Notes under the pieces: model-generated | Told to the model about the DNA's origin: nothing | Database searches by the model: none | The model's input: the letters and a program-made list of their open reading frames with translations, nothing else | Made by a program: the position numbers and the translations under genes | Assembly: GCA_003486025.1 (NCBI GenBank) | Contig: DNHA01000021.1 | Span: 1 to 19,632, forward strand | DNA: 19,632 nt | Origin: Micrococcaceae bacterium | GTDB lineage: Bacteria; Actinomycetota; Actinomycetes; Actinomycetales; Micrococcaceae | Direction of reading: 5' to 3' | Part shown: positions 7,100 to 14,765 of the stretch, one piece after another | Numbering within the stretch: position 1 is the stretch's first letter | Layout: each line of letters starts with the position of its first letter

Positions 7100-9684
7100 G
7101 GCTTGCGGACCCTTCCTCCGGCCAGCGTGGCAGTTGCCCAACTAGCTAGCGCGGCACGGTCGATTTTGGAGTTATGGCGAATGTCAGTTGGCAGCGATGA
7201 AACAATCAAAACTGCAGCCACATCCACACCGGTTTCGGCCACGGCATGGCGAACTTTTTCCGATAACTCGTTGCTAGCAGGGCCTGCCTTGCGCGCCGCT
7301 GGAATAGTTTCCATCACTACTACGGCGGCCTGCGTTCCAACCGGTCCTACGCCCACCAGCGCGGCGCGACCAGCGCCGGACACAGACTCAACAGCGTGTT
7401 CAGCGGCCACCGGGGTAATAGCACCTTTAGCGGTGCTCAATACATGCCCCAGCCGGCCCTCTACCCAAAGCCGTCCGTCATCATCGAGATGTCCAACGTC
7501 TCCAGTTCTGTGCCAGCCCGGGATTGAAATGCTTACCTGCTCGGTAATCCAGAGCCGGTCATAGCGATCTTTGACGTGCGGGGCACGTACCAGGATTTCG
7601 CCCGTGACATTGGGTGTGTATTCTGGACTATTTCCTGCCATGCCCAGAGAATCAATCGGCGCAATGGCTACCATTGCGCCAGCGACGGCCGTACCAACGC
7701 ACACACCGTTACCCTGGCCCGCAGCGCGAATGCCCGCAAGGTCGATATCTGTGACGGGAAGCGCCTCGGTCATTCCATAAGGCGTGTGTACCTGTGCGTT
7801 AGGTACAAGCTCTTGGACTTTGGCTAGCAAAGGTTCTGGAATGGGCGCACCGGCCGAGAGCATTACCGAAACGTTCGCGAGAGTCTTCCGGTGGGTTGCG
7901 TCCAAGGAATTCTTGGTTTCCAATACGTTGGCCAGTGCAGCAGGTGAGGCGAATACCGTCGTTGCATCCACAGCGACCGCAGCATCTGCTAGGGCAGAGG
8001 CAGTCAGCGTTCGCGGTGCAGTGACATCCATATCCGGAGTGACCGAGGTGGCGCCCAAAGCGGGGCCAAGGAGCGCAAACGGCGCAAACCCTGCAACTAG
8101 TGCAGATCCTGCCTTGAGGTTGTAGGTTTCACGCAACGTATCGCGCATGGCGGCCAGCTGGCGGTGAGTATAGACAACACCCTTCGCGGGGCCGGTCGAG
8201 CCAGAAGTGAAGAGTACCGCGGCGTCAGCATCTGGTTCGGCGGGTACGAAATTTGAAGCCTTGGGCGCCAGCTTGTTACCTGCGTTGAAGAGCTCGGGAA
8301 GTGAATGCTCAACGCCTAATAGTTTGCGCTTGGCCGCAGGCAAGGTTTCCACTGAAATTTTGGTACCTGGCCAGTTGAACAGTCGTGCTCCGGTGAGTGC
8401 ACGGTCAATACCAATAAGATAGCTTGGACCAGCGCCCTTGATGGCGCGCCCCAAGCCTTTGGTGCCGAGTCCAGCGTCTGCCACAACGATCACTGCGCCC
8501 AAACGTAAGCATGCGTAGATCAAGGATGTCAGTTCGATGCCAGGGGGAACCAGCAAATTGACGCGATCTCCGGCCTTAACGCCAATTTGCTCGAGACCTG
8601 CGGCCAAGGCGTTTACGCGCTGGCCCAACTCTGACCAGGACAGCGAGCGTGGCGGATTAATATCCACTACTGCAACGCTCGCATCTTCGGTGCGCGAGTC
8701 CAGCTCGGCGAGCATTGGGCGGTATTCGCCGAGACTGTCAGCCCGTGAAGAATTCTTAGGGTTCTGCCCGCTGGCCAGCCATTCAAATATTGGGGTGGCG
8801 ATATCTTTATCTTCGCCTACGAGGTGGCTGGCACCTTCGAAACGGTGCACCTGTGCGTGGGGGAGTCGGTCCATCAAGTCACGAAGGTAGCGGTCTGAGA
8901 AAACGGGATCTTTTGGACCCCACAGCATCAACACGGGAACAGAGAGCGTGCGTGCGGCCTCCGCGATCTCGTTCAGTGCTGAACGGCTTGGGTGATCTTC
9001 AGCGAAAGGAATATCTGCCACAAAGTTCGCTACGCCATCGCGTTTGGCAGCACTTGCATAGGGAGCCATAAATGCTTTGCGGACTTCTGGATCCAGCGCA
9101 GGCTGGGCAAGTGAGTGGGTTACCTGCAAGAAGGCGCTGGTGGTCTTGGTGCCCCAGCTATGAACCGCAGGATGTGAAGCGAGCTTCAACGCTGCGGGGA
9201 GTTCAAAGCCTGCAGGGTGAATGGCGGTATTGGTCAAGATGACGTTTGCTAGCTGATCCTGATGCGTGGTGGCCCATCCCAGTGAAATGACACCACCCCA
9301 GTCATGACCCACGGTGGTGACCTTGCCATTGAGTCCGAGCGAATCGATGAGGTCTCCCAAATCATTAACTCGGTCAGCTAACCGACGGAACTTGCCGGTG
9401 CGCGCAGAGAAACCCATATCTAGCTGGTCTACCGCGACCACGCGCCACGGCAGAGCACTAGCCGAAACATGGTTCAACAAGCTGCGCCACAGGTAGGACC
9501 AGGTGGGATTTCCGTGGACACACACGAGCGTGCCAATCGGCTCGATTCCTCGTGCTAGAAGTTCTTCTTCATTATCAAGCAGATGCCACTTGTGCAGCGT
9601 CCCTGGATCATCCACTTCTGATGTGGAAGGAACCTCAAGATAAGTCGAATAAATTCCATCGACACCGGGGAAAAGCTCGGTCAC
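7096..9684 (-). CDS. oleBC: OleBC fusion: beta-lactone decarboxylase plus beta-lactone synthetase
   Basis: Two-domain enzyme, 862 aa. The N-terminal domain (about 1-305) is an alpha/beta hydrolase like haloalkane dehalogenases: HGNPTWSYLW (58-67), nucleophile D128 in GHDWGG, acid D259 in WGPKDP, His 287 in GASHLVG. In OleB it decarboxylates a beta-lactone to an olefin. The C-terminal domain (about 325-862) is an AMP-ligase fold: LFTSGSTGPAKG (491-502), YGMTEALP, TGDVGHLDDDGRLWVEGRLGH and a terminal HNSKIDR lysine. In OleC it uses ATP to close the beta-lactone. A fused oleBC is known from Micrococcus/Arthrobacter relatives. The GTG start overlaps the oleA stop as GTGA and has GGAGA 7 nt upstream; an ATG at 9735 lies within oleA and is rejected. 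The stop overlaps the oleD start as ATGA. Confidence 0.94.
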   Translation of the reverse strand: MTELFPGVDGIYSTYLEVPSTSEVDDPGTLHKWHLLDNEEELLARGIEPIGTLVCVHGNPTWSYLWRSLLNHVSASALPWRVVAVDQLDMGFSARTGKFRRLADRVNDLGDLIDSLGLNGKVTTVGHDWGGVISLGWATTHQDQLANVILTNTAIHPAGFELPAALKLASHPAVHSWGTKTTSAFLQVTHSLAQPALDPEVRKAFMAPYASAAKRDGVANFVADIPFAEDHPSRSALNEIAEAARTLSVPVLMLWGPKDPVFSDRYLRDLMDRLPHAQVHRFEGASHLVGEDKDIATPIFEWLASGQNPKNSSRADSLGEYRPMLAELDSRTEDASVAVVDINPPRSLSWSELGQRVNALAAGLEQIGVKAGDRVNLLVPPGIELTSLIYACLRLGAVIVVADAGLGTKGLGRAIKGAGPSYLIGIDRALTGARLFNWPGTKISVETLPAAKRKLLGVEHSLPELFNAGNKLAPKASNFVPAEPDADAAVLFTSGSTGPAKGVVYTHRQLAAMRDTLRETYNLKAGSALVAGFAPFALLGPALGATSVTPDMDVTAPRTLTASALADAAVAVDATTVFASPAALANVLETKNSLDATHRKTLANVSVMLSAGAPIPEPLLAKVQELVPNAQVHTPYGMTEALPVTDIDLAGIRAAGQGNGVCVGTAVAGAMVAIAPIDSLGMAGNSPEYTPNVTGEILVRAPHVKDRYDRLWITEQVSISIPGWHRTGDVGHLDDDGRLWVEGRLGHVLSTAKGAITPVAAEHAVESVSGAGRAALVGVGPVGTQAAVVVMETIPAARKAGPASNELSEKVRHAVAETGVDVAAVLIVSSLPTDIRHNSKIDRAALASWATATLAGGRVRKP

Positions 9685-10706
9685 CAGGCAATCTCCATCA
9701 TCGCGGTATTTAATCCTGAACCAACACCCATGCACAGCACGCGGTCACCTGGCTTCAAAGTGTCAGCTTCCTGAGACAAGGTCATCGGCAATGAGGCTGG
9801 GCCGACGTTTCCCCACTTGGAGAAGGTAATCGGAACACGATCCTTGACCAGGCCCACAGCCTTGATGATGGCGTTGGTGTAGGACTTGGAAACCTGGTGG
9901 GTGACATACCTATCCATGGACTTCCAATTCCAACCGGATTCCTGGGCTTCATCCCAAGCATTTACCACCAGTTCTAAACCGTTGTCTAGCAGTCCCTTGG
10001 TGTCGGTGTACATTCCTGCCGGTCCACCTACGCACAGTTCATGGTGTTCGGTACCAGCGCGGGAGACGCCACCAATGATGCGGTGTCCGTCCGGGTGCAG
10101 ATCTGCTGGGCCAATGACGGCTGCAGCTGCGCCCGAACCAAGGGTCAGAGTCGCAAACTCGCGCATGTAATCTTCACGAGTAGAGCTCTCATGATTTAAG
10201 CGTTGGAATGTTGTTTCCTGCGTGGGGCGGGAATCTTCACCAGCCACGATCAATGCATACTTGATCTGCCCCGAATCAATCATATTTGCTGCCAAGCTCA
10301 TACCATTGACGAATCCTAGGCAGGCATTTGTTATGTCAAAATTCATAGCGGAGGATGGCAAACCCAAACCATTGTGAATCTTGGAAGCTACCGAAGGCTC
10401 TAGATTGCGGCGAGTGACTGAGGTATTGATCAGCAGACCAATCTCGCCCGGTTCCACACCTGCCTGTGTTAGCGCATTTTTACCAGCAATGATTGCAGCG
10501 TCGTCAAACTCGACACCCTCAGACCACCAACGGCGTTCTTTTACGCCCGACACCCGTTCAAGCAACTTCTTAGACAGACGTAGACGCTTAAGGCTTGGAG
10601 CTAGGCGCTCGTCGAATTCTGCTGAACTCATGACCTCTGGTGCAAGTACGCTATTTACCGCTAAGAGGGCCACGTTGTGGTGTTTAAAAGTGGCGTTGCC
10701 GTTCAA
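9681..10706 (-). CDS. oleA: OleA, acyl-CoA head-to-head condensing enzyme
   Basis: Thiolase-fold enzyme, 341 aa, which condenses two fatty acyl-CoAs into a 2-alkyl-3-keto acid, the first step of long-chain olefin synthesis. Visible: catalytic C129 (TNACLGFVNG), H270 (VTHQVSKS), N300 (WGNVGPASLPMTL) and E103 in RRNLEPS, the glutamate that sets OleA apart from KASIII. GVKERRWW and GSGAAAAVIG are also family blocks. The start is TTG at 10706, with AAAGG 7 nt upstream; an in-frame TGA lies 27 nt before it and no better start exists. The gene opens the oleA-oleBC-oleD operon and is coupled to oleBC by a GTGA overlap. In relatives the products are branched C25-C31 alkenes in the membrane. The call is secure. 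Confidence 0.95.
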   Translation of the reverse strand: MNGNATFKHHNVALLAVNSVLAPEVMSSAEFDERLAPSLKRLRLSKKLLERVSGVKERRWWSEGVEFDDAAIIAGKNALTQAGVEPGEIGLLINTSVTRRNLEPSVASKIHNGLGLPSSAMNFDITNACLGFVNGMSLAANMIDSGQIKYALIVAGEDSRPTQETTFQRLNHESSTREDYMREFATLTLGSGAAAAVIGPADLHPDGHRIIGGVSRAGTEHHELCVGGPAGMYTDTKGLLDNGLELVVNAWDEAQESGWNWKSMDRYVTHQVSKSYTNAIIKAVGLVKDRVPITFSKWGNVGPASLPMTLSQEADTLKPGDRVLCMGVGSGLNTAMMEIAW

Positions 10707-11082
10707 AATGTTGCCTTTGTGTCGGGGCTGTCACGCCGTGCTCGGACGCAACGAAGTAGAAGTAGTTTGATGCTTTAAGAGCAATAATTAAAAAACGTCT
10801 GTCTCTACCGTATTCCTTGTTGGTGCACAGTGCGTACACGGGCACGCTATTTTCAGCGGTTAGCAAGAAACTCACAGTCTTTTTGGCTATATTTCGCTCA
10901 TCTGAACCACGGTGAGTTACTGCACAGTAACATTTTTGAGCAATTGGGCCATTGATGGCTTGGTAGCTTTGGCAGTGCGCAGAAGTAAATTCTGAGAGCC
11001 GTGGCTCTAATTTCAGCTCCGGTAGGCTTGCCATGAGCTAAGGGAACGATGGTGCTTGCACTGCGAATAGGCGGAAAATCTT
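10707..11082. promoter_or_regulatory. Control region between oleA and a divergent membrane protein gene
   Basis: 376 nt without a convincing gene. A 116-codon minus-strand frame (11034-10684) has no ribosome site, runs into oleA in another frame and resembles no family I know. The region holds a 16-bp palindrome near its middle (annotated separately), an AT-rich block at 10784-10795, and the inverted repeat GTGC-N8-GCAC (about 10841-10856). I found no clear -35/-10 pair for either gene. Confidence 0.5.
10916..10931. promoter_or_regulatory. Candidate operator GTTACTG-CA-CAGTAAC
   Basis: Near-perfect 16-bp dyad (7-bp arms, 2-nt centre) 210 nt upstream of oleA and 152 nt upstream of the divergent gene. 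The size and symmetry suit a TetR- or GntR-type dimer. The regulator is unknown and none is encoded next to it. Confidence 0.4.
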
Positions 11083-11679
11083 ATGGATCTACTACGCGGT
11101 TTAGGCCGAGAAGAACTATCGATCGCGATTTGGGTATGCGTCGCAGTTTTTGCTGTAGCTATGGGCACATGGCGTCGCCGGCAACTGCAGTGGGTAGCTC
11201 TTAGTACTGTGATGCTCTTTGCAGTGCTTAACGCCGGCGCGGGGATCTACGTTTTGAGGACAGTTGGAGATTCCAGGTGGGCGCAGGAGGGTACCGTCCC
11301 ACTCAGCGCACCGTCCCTGAACGAAACACCTCTCGTCGGGCAGTACTTGGACCCATTAAATTCCGTACTCCAATCAATGGTTGGAAGTGTGAACACGCTT
11401 GTGGCGTTTCAGCAGGCGCTTCCGGTAGCACTGGATTTCTTCACGAGGAGCGGCTGGGCGTTGCTCATCGCGGTTCCACTGATGATTCTCGTCGCGGTGA
11501 TGAGTTACAGAGCTGCTAGGCGTCGACATCGAGAGCTCAATAAGTACCGTTCGACTGTTGACCAGCTCAAAATTGATTTAGATCAAGTTAAAGCCCAGCT
11601 CACAATGTTGGACGGAGCGTCAAACGTTGGCCAACCAGCAAAAGCTCTACCGCAAGCCCGACGCGGAGATCAACGATAA
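11083..11679 (+). CDS. Small membrane protein with a C-terminal coiled coil, unknown function
   Basis: 198 aa; I do not recognise a family. Two hydrophobic helices lie near the N-terminus (about 13-28 and 36-58) and a third at about 126-143 (WALLIAVPLMILVAVMSY). Between helices 2 and 3 is a 65-residue polar segment. After helix 3 comes a basic RAARRRHRE patch and a heptad-like segment (about 150-176) likely to form a coiled coil, then a polar, basic tail. The ATG has GGCGGAAAA 4-12 nt upstream, a good ribosome site. It is divergent from oleA across a shared control region and convergent with the hxlR-type gene. The third odd helix suggests that the two ends face opposite sides of the membrane. 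Coding is likely; function is open. Confidence 0.75.
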   Translation: MDLLRGLGREELSIAIWVCVAVFAVAMGTWRRRQLQWVALSTVMLFAVLNAGAGIYVLRTVGDSRWAQEGTVPLSAPSLNETPLVGQYLDPLNSVLQSMVGSVNTLVAFQQALPVALDFFTRSGWALLIAVPLMILVAVMSYRAARRRHRELNKYRSTVDQLKIDLDQVKAQLTMLDGASNVGQPAKALPQARRGDQR

Positions 11680-11742
11680 ATGCTGTAGTGCTGGAGAAAT
11701 TCACCGGAAACTGCGAAATTGATTGTCTGCAGGACGGTAGCT

Positions 11743-12225
11743 CTAGCGGGCTGATCCGCGCAGTTTCGCCCCGGATCCGGGGGATACCTGAGACTCTCGG
11801 GGCGACTCTAGAACGTGCCCGAGTGCGCACTGCACTACGGTAGAGACTTTCTCGCCACAATCGCGGTGCTTGATGAGTATCGGCGGTCCGGCGGGATCTG
11901 CCTCGTATCTGTCGCCCCATTGGAGCAGCGAAATTATTATTGGGTAAAGATCCAACCCCTTTGGGGTAAGGCGATATTCGTTACGCGTACGGTGGCCAGG
12001 TTCCTTGTAGGGAGTGGCTGCGAGTATTCCACTAGCTGTAAGGGAATTTAGCCGTGCGGAGATCATCGCTTCGGAAGCTCCGAGGTGGTTGCGGATCGCA
12101 TCGAATCGGCGTACTCCATTAAATGCTTCTCGGATTATCAACAAGCTCCACTTTTCACCGACGACTTCCAAAGTGCGTTGAATGGAGCAATTCTCAGTGT
12201 CATAGTCCAGCCACTGCATGTTCAA
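11743..12225 (-). CDS. HxlR-family transcriptional regulator with a C-terminal Cys-bearing tail
   Basis: Winged-helix regulator, 160 aa. The HxlR domain (about 10-105) shows CSIQRTLEVVGEKWSLLIIREAFNG, RRFDAIRNHLG, SARLNSLTASGIL and a YRLTPKGLDLYPII wing. A tail of about 45 residues follows with HRDCGEKVSTVVQCALGH, resembling the small Cys-bearing extension in some HxlR proteins. Such regulators sense electrophiles, aldehydes or aromatics, often through the N-terminal Cys (here C13). AGGAG at 12231-12235 lies 5 nt from a TTG start and 11 nt from an ATG at 12219; I chose the TTG but either is possible. It is divergent from two thioesterase genes, and its -10 overlaps theirs, which points to repression of that pair and of itself. 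Confidence 0.88.
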   Translation of the reverse strand: MNMQWLDYDTENCSIQRTLEVVGEKWSLLIIREAFNGVRRFDAIRNHLGASEAMISARLNSLTASGILAATPYKEPGHRTRNEYRLTPKGLDLYPIIISLLQWGDRYEADPAGPPILIKHRDCGEKVSTVVQCALGHVLESPRESQVSPGSGAKLRGSAR

Positions 12226-12245
12226 AGCGGCTCCTTACCGTTGAC

Positions 12246-12279
12246 AGATCCTGACGATCTAGCTAGCTTCAAATATAAC
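12246..12279. promoter_or_regulatory. Overlapping divergent promoters of hxlR-type and thioesterase genes
   Basis: Plus strand: CTGACG (12251-12256), 17 nt, TATAAC (12274-12279), about 18 nt from the mRNA start to the thioesterase TTG. Minus strand: TTGCCC, 16 nt, TATATT (12277-12272). The two -10 boxes overlap. Inside the region lie AGATC-N5-GATCT (12246-12260) and the palindrome CTAGCTAG (12259-12266), candidate operator halves. Confidence 0.5.
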
Positions 12280-12303
12280 AGCCAGCTTTTGAAGGGCAAG
12301 CGA

Positions 12304-12741
12304 TTGAATACGAATGAAGAAATTCTGCCAGGTATGACGCGGACAGAGCCCAGCGAATTTGCGGCTGCTACCGGCTTTGTCGTTGATGAAATTGACGCCA
12401 CCTCCCTGCGCGGGCACGTGCAATTAGGAACAAATCATCACACGCCGTGGGGAGTGGTGCACGGAGGGCTGTTCACCACAATCGTAGAAAGTGCCGCCAG
12501 TATTGGGGCGAGTTTCGCCGTCAGGGAGCACGGACAGTTTGCTGTGGGTATTCACAATGCCACAGATTTTTTACGGCCGGGCAGTTCCGGCTTGGCTCTA
12601 GTGGAGGCCACCGCTTTGCATCAAGGCCGTACCCAGCAACTATGGGAAGTCATCATCACCGATGACGCGAGTTCCAAGGTGCTGGCCCGCGGGCAACTGC
12701 GCTTGCAGAACGTGCCCTTGCCCGAGAAAACAGTAACTTAA
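12304..12741 (+). CDS. PaaI-type hotdog thioesterase
   Basis: Hotdog-fold acyl-CoA thioesterase, 145 aa, the usual length of the PaaI group. The catalytic helix carries WGVVHGGLFTTIVESAAS, with His-Gly-Gly at 53-55 and Glu 62 as the likely base; FLRPGSSG and a LWEVIITD strand complete the fold. A longer open frame exists upstream, but it enters the divergent hxlR-type gene. I chose TTG 12304 because GAAGGG (12291-12296) lies 7 nt before it and a promoter sits right upstream; an ATG at 12334 has no ribosome site. It is followed 13 nt later by a second thioesterase gene, so the two form an operon. Phenylacetyl-CoA-like or other aromatic thioesters are usual substrates of the family; the one here is unknown. 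Confidence 0.85.
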   Translation: MNTNEEILPGMTRTEPSEFAAATGFVVDEIDATSLRGHVQLGTNHHTPWGVVHGGLFTTIVESAASIGASFAVREHGQFAVGIHNATDFLRPGSSGLALVEATALHQGRTQQLWEVIITDDASSKVLARGQLRLQNVPLPEKTVT

Positions 12742-12754
12742 AGGAGCCATATCA

Positions 12755-13270
12755 ATGGAAGCTAGAACTGACGCACGTGAAAAACTTGTGAAGTGGCGAG
12801 ATCCTGCCGACGCCATGGACCAGCTCCCGTTACTGTCCGGACTGGAATATCTGAAACAGATGGCGTCCGGAGACCTTCCTGGTGCACCGATCGCGTCGCA
12901 TCTCAATATGGATCTAGTCGAGGTTGCCGAAGGCACGGTAACTTTCACAAGTACACCGGATGAGTCCTTGTATAACCCGATTGGGACTGTGCATGGGGGA
13001 CTAGTTTGCGCTGTGCTGGACTCTGCACTTGGCTGCGCCGCACACTCGACGCTGCCGGCGGGAATGGGATATACCTCCATTGAAATCAAAGTGAACTACC
13101 TGCGCCCGGTGTTGGCCGATAGCGGACCGCTGCGCTGCACCGGAACTGTTACCAAGCCGGGACGACGGGTGATCTTCGCCGAAGGCGAAGTTGTAGATAA
13201 AAACGGGAAGGCGGTAGCAACCGCGTCGGGATCACTTCTTGTGTTTCCGCTTGGCAATCCTCAAGGCTGA
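12755..13270 (+). CDS. Second PaaI-type hotdog thioesterase
   Basis: 171 aa hotdog thioesterase with an N-terminal extension of about 45 residues that is absent from its neighbour. Catalytic segment: YNPIGTVHGGLVCAVLDSALG, with Asn 74, His 80-Gly-Gly and Asp 89, so it has Asp where the upstream protein has Glu. KVNYLRPV and TKPGRRVIFAEGEVVDKNGK are standard PaaI strands. The ATG has a strong AAGGAG 8 nt upstream that begins at the stop codon of the first thioesterase gene, so both are on one mRNA. Two unlike hotdog domains in tandem may form a heteromer or act on different thioesters; their common divergent HxlR-type regulator suggests clearance of a toxic acyl-CoA. Substrate unknown. Confidence 0.92.
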   Translation: MEARTDAREKLVKWRDPADAMDQLPLLSGLEYLKQMASGDLPGAPIASHLNMDLVEVAEGTVTFTSTPDESLYNPIGTVHGGLVCAVLDSALGCAAHSTLPAGMGYTSIEIKVNYLRPVLADSGPLRCTGTVTKPGRRVIFAEGEVVDKNGKAVATASGSLLVFPLGNPQG

Positions 13271-13286
13271 GTGCTGAAAAGTGTCG

Positions 13287-13326
13287 GTTACACGGGGTAA
13301 CTTGGATTTACCGCCAATTCATTGGC
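13287..13326. promoter_or_regulatory. Two adjacent inverted repeats upstream of the ADP-ribosylglycohydrolase gene
   Basis: GTTAC-ACGGG-GTAAC (13287-13301) and the near-perfect palindrome GCCAAT-TC-ATTGGC (13313-13326) lie in the 84-nt gap. The first may form a weak terminator behind the thioesterase pair, the second a protein site. No clear promoter seen. Confidence 0.3.
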
Positions 13327-13354
13327 AAAGTGTAAGTTTTCTGATGGGGATTGC

Positions 13355-14335
13355 ATGAAGTTTTCGTCTGATGTAACCGACCGTATCTGTGGAGTTCTTA
13401 CTGGTATGGCCGCAGGAGATGCTCTCGGCGCGGGGTATGAATTTGATTCCCCCATGCCGGCTAGCAAACCGGTAGCCATGATCGGTGGCGGGCTTGGTGA
13501 CTTTGCCAAGGGAGAGTGTACAGACGATACCTCGATGGCGATCGTGATTGCACGCGCGCTAGCGAACTCCGAAGGACAACTCGACACTGGCGCATCTGAT
13601 TATATGGTGCGCCAATGGGCTATCTGGGCCAAAGATGCGCCGGACGTAGGTGCCCAGACTCGGGCCGTTCTCAGTACAGCTGAACAAACCGCGCGGGTTA
13701 ATAAGCGGGATGCCCCGAACGCCGAGGATGCAGTCGCGGCAGCGGCTGCGATTCACCGGAGAACAGGTCGTTCTGGAGGCAATGGAAGCCTGATGAGAAC
13801 TGCTCCCATTGCCTTGGCCTATCTAGACCGTACGCCGGACGATACATACCGGGCGGCAACCGAGATTAGTAAACTGACTCATTTCGATGATGAGGCCGCC
13901 GAAGCCTGCGCTTTATGGACGCTAGCAGTGCGCCATGCCATACTCACCGCAGAACTCGATATCCGTGCAGGGCTGCCGCTACTAGATCCAGAACGCGCCT
14001 TGGTGTGGGAACAACGCATTCAGCAGGCCGAAGAAAAACGCCCGCGCGATTTTTCACATAATGGCTGGGTGGTTGAGGCCTTCCAAGGAGCTTGGAGCTC
14101 CATCACGGTTTCCAAACTAGCTGACGGCGGGAGTGCTGAGCACTTCCTCGCATCTGTCGAAGCTGCGGTACGCGGCGGGGTCGATACCGACACCGTGGCC
14201 GCAATTGCTGGATCGCTGGTTGGTGCCGCTTATGGGCTTCGGGCTATTCCAAGGCAGTGGCTGGAGATACTTCATGGCTGGCCGGGCTTGAACGCAAAGA
14301 ATCTAGTGGAGCTTTCACTCAAACTTGCCGGTTAG
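13355..14335 (+). CDS. ADP-ribosylglycohydrolase-family protein
   Basis: 326 aa, all-helical ADP-ribosylglycohydrolase (DraG/ARH) fold, binding two metal ions and cleaving ADP-ribose from proteins or small molecules. Visible: GVLTGMAAGDALGAGYEF (13-30), the first metal site ECTDDTSMA (54-62), GNGSLMRTAPIAL in the middle and the second metal site GGVDTDTVAAIAGSLVGAAYG near the C-terminus. All metal ligands expected from the family appear present. The start at ATG 13355 has GGGGA 4 nt upstream; a TTG at 13322 has no ribosome site. It may belong to the thioesterase operon (84 nt gap) or stand alone. Its last 21 nt overlap the convergent DUF1883 gene. No ADP-ribosyltransferase is in the window, so the substrate is unknown. 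Confidence 0.92.
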   Translation: MKFSSDVTDRICGVLTGMAAGDALGAGYEFDSPMPASKPVAMIGGGLGDFAKGECTDDTSMAIVIARALANSEGQLDTGASDYMVRQWAIWAKDAPDVGAQTRAVLSTAEQTARVNKRDAPNAEDAVAAAAAIHRRTGRSGGNGSLMRTAPIALAYLDRTPDDTYRAATEISKLTHFDDEAAEACALWTLAVRHAILTAELDIRAGLPLLDPERALVWEQRIQQAEEKRPRDFSHNGWVVEAFQGAWSSITVSKLADGGSAEHFLASVEAAVRGGVDTDTVAAIAGSLVGAAYGLRAIPRQWLEILHGWPGLNAKNLVELSLKLAG

Positions 14336-14629
14336 CGGACCGCCGAGCCGCTGTGGCGGTTCTACGCTCACTGCGTGGCGCACCCCGCGGACTCCCAGTC
14401 CGCTGAGATCAACCGCTAAATACCAAGGCCCTGAACGTGGAACCTTGATTCGGTAAGGTGCTTTACGCGCTAAGCCACCTCGGAAATCATAAACATCAGA
14501 ATCTTGGAACGCGGCGAAATTTTCCGGGTCCATGAGCCTGAGATAGGCAGGTCCGCTGAGCGTGACTACCAAAACGCTGCCGCGTTCAAGATGATCCCAA
14601 GAGTATTCCGTGTAATCAGGCGCGGCCAT
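14315..14629 (-). CDS. DUF1883-domain protein
   Basis: 104 aa, essentially one DUF1883 domain: the start (YSWDHLERGSVLVVTLSGPAYLRLMDPENFAAF), a central VYDFRGGLARKAPYRIKVP and the end (GPWYLAVDLSGLGVRGVRHAVSV) follow the family pattern of a small beta-sandwich. No signal peptide or membrane segment. The ATG has AGAGGAA 6-12 nt upstream. Its 3' end overlaps the ADP-ribosylglycohydrolase gene tail-to-tail by 21 bp, and no terminator separates them, so read-through would make antisense RNA. From memory, DUF1883 is found fused to TIR domains in some bacteria, which would link it to NAD+/ADP-ribose chemistry; this is unverified. Molecular function unknown. Confidence 0.85.
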   Translation of the reverse strand: MAAPDYTEYSWDHLERGSVLVVTLSGPAYLRLMDPENFAAFQDSDVYDFRGGLARKAPYRIKVPRSGPWYLAVDLSGLGVRGVRHAVSVEPPQRLGGPLTGKFE

Positions 14630-14691
14630 TGAGGTTCCTCTGTAATCGAGCAGCGCTATGCGTCATCGTCGGCTGTGCCCCGACGGCGCAT

Positions 14692-14746
14692 GCGGATACG
14701 GCGTTCGAACTATCAACTGTAAGTCATTAGTTCGAACGCCGTCCGC
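14692..14746 (-). terminator. Long hairpin terminator downstream of adh
   Basis: Perfect 15-bp stem (14698-14712 with 14728-14742; core GGCGTTCGAACTA / TAGTTCGAACGCC) with a 15-nt loop, extended by GCGG/CCGC after a 2-nt bulge. A second hairpin, CGTCGG-N7-CCGACG (14667-14685), follows in the minus direction. Lies 20 nt past the adh stop and probably ends its transcript. Confidence 0.78.
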
Positions 14747-14765
14747 AGCACGCTGGATGCTACTT

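Noticed and set aside
10684..11034. 116-codon minus-strand frame upstream of oleA
   Set aside because: No ribosome site, runs into oleA in another frame, no recognisable motif; more likely the ole control region.
12241..12246. Perfect TTGACA upstream of the thioesterase genes as a -35 box
   Set aside because: The nearest good -10 (TATAAC) is 27 nt away; CTGACG at 12251 gives proper 17-nt spacing.
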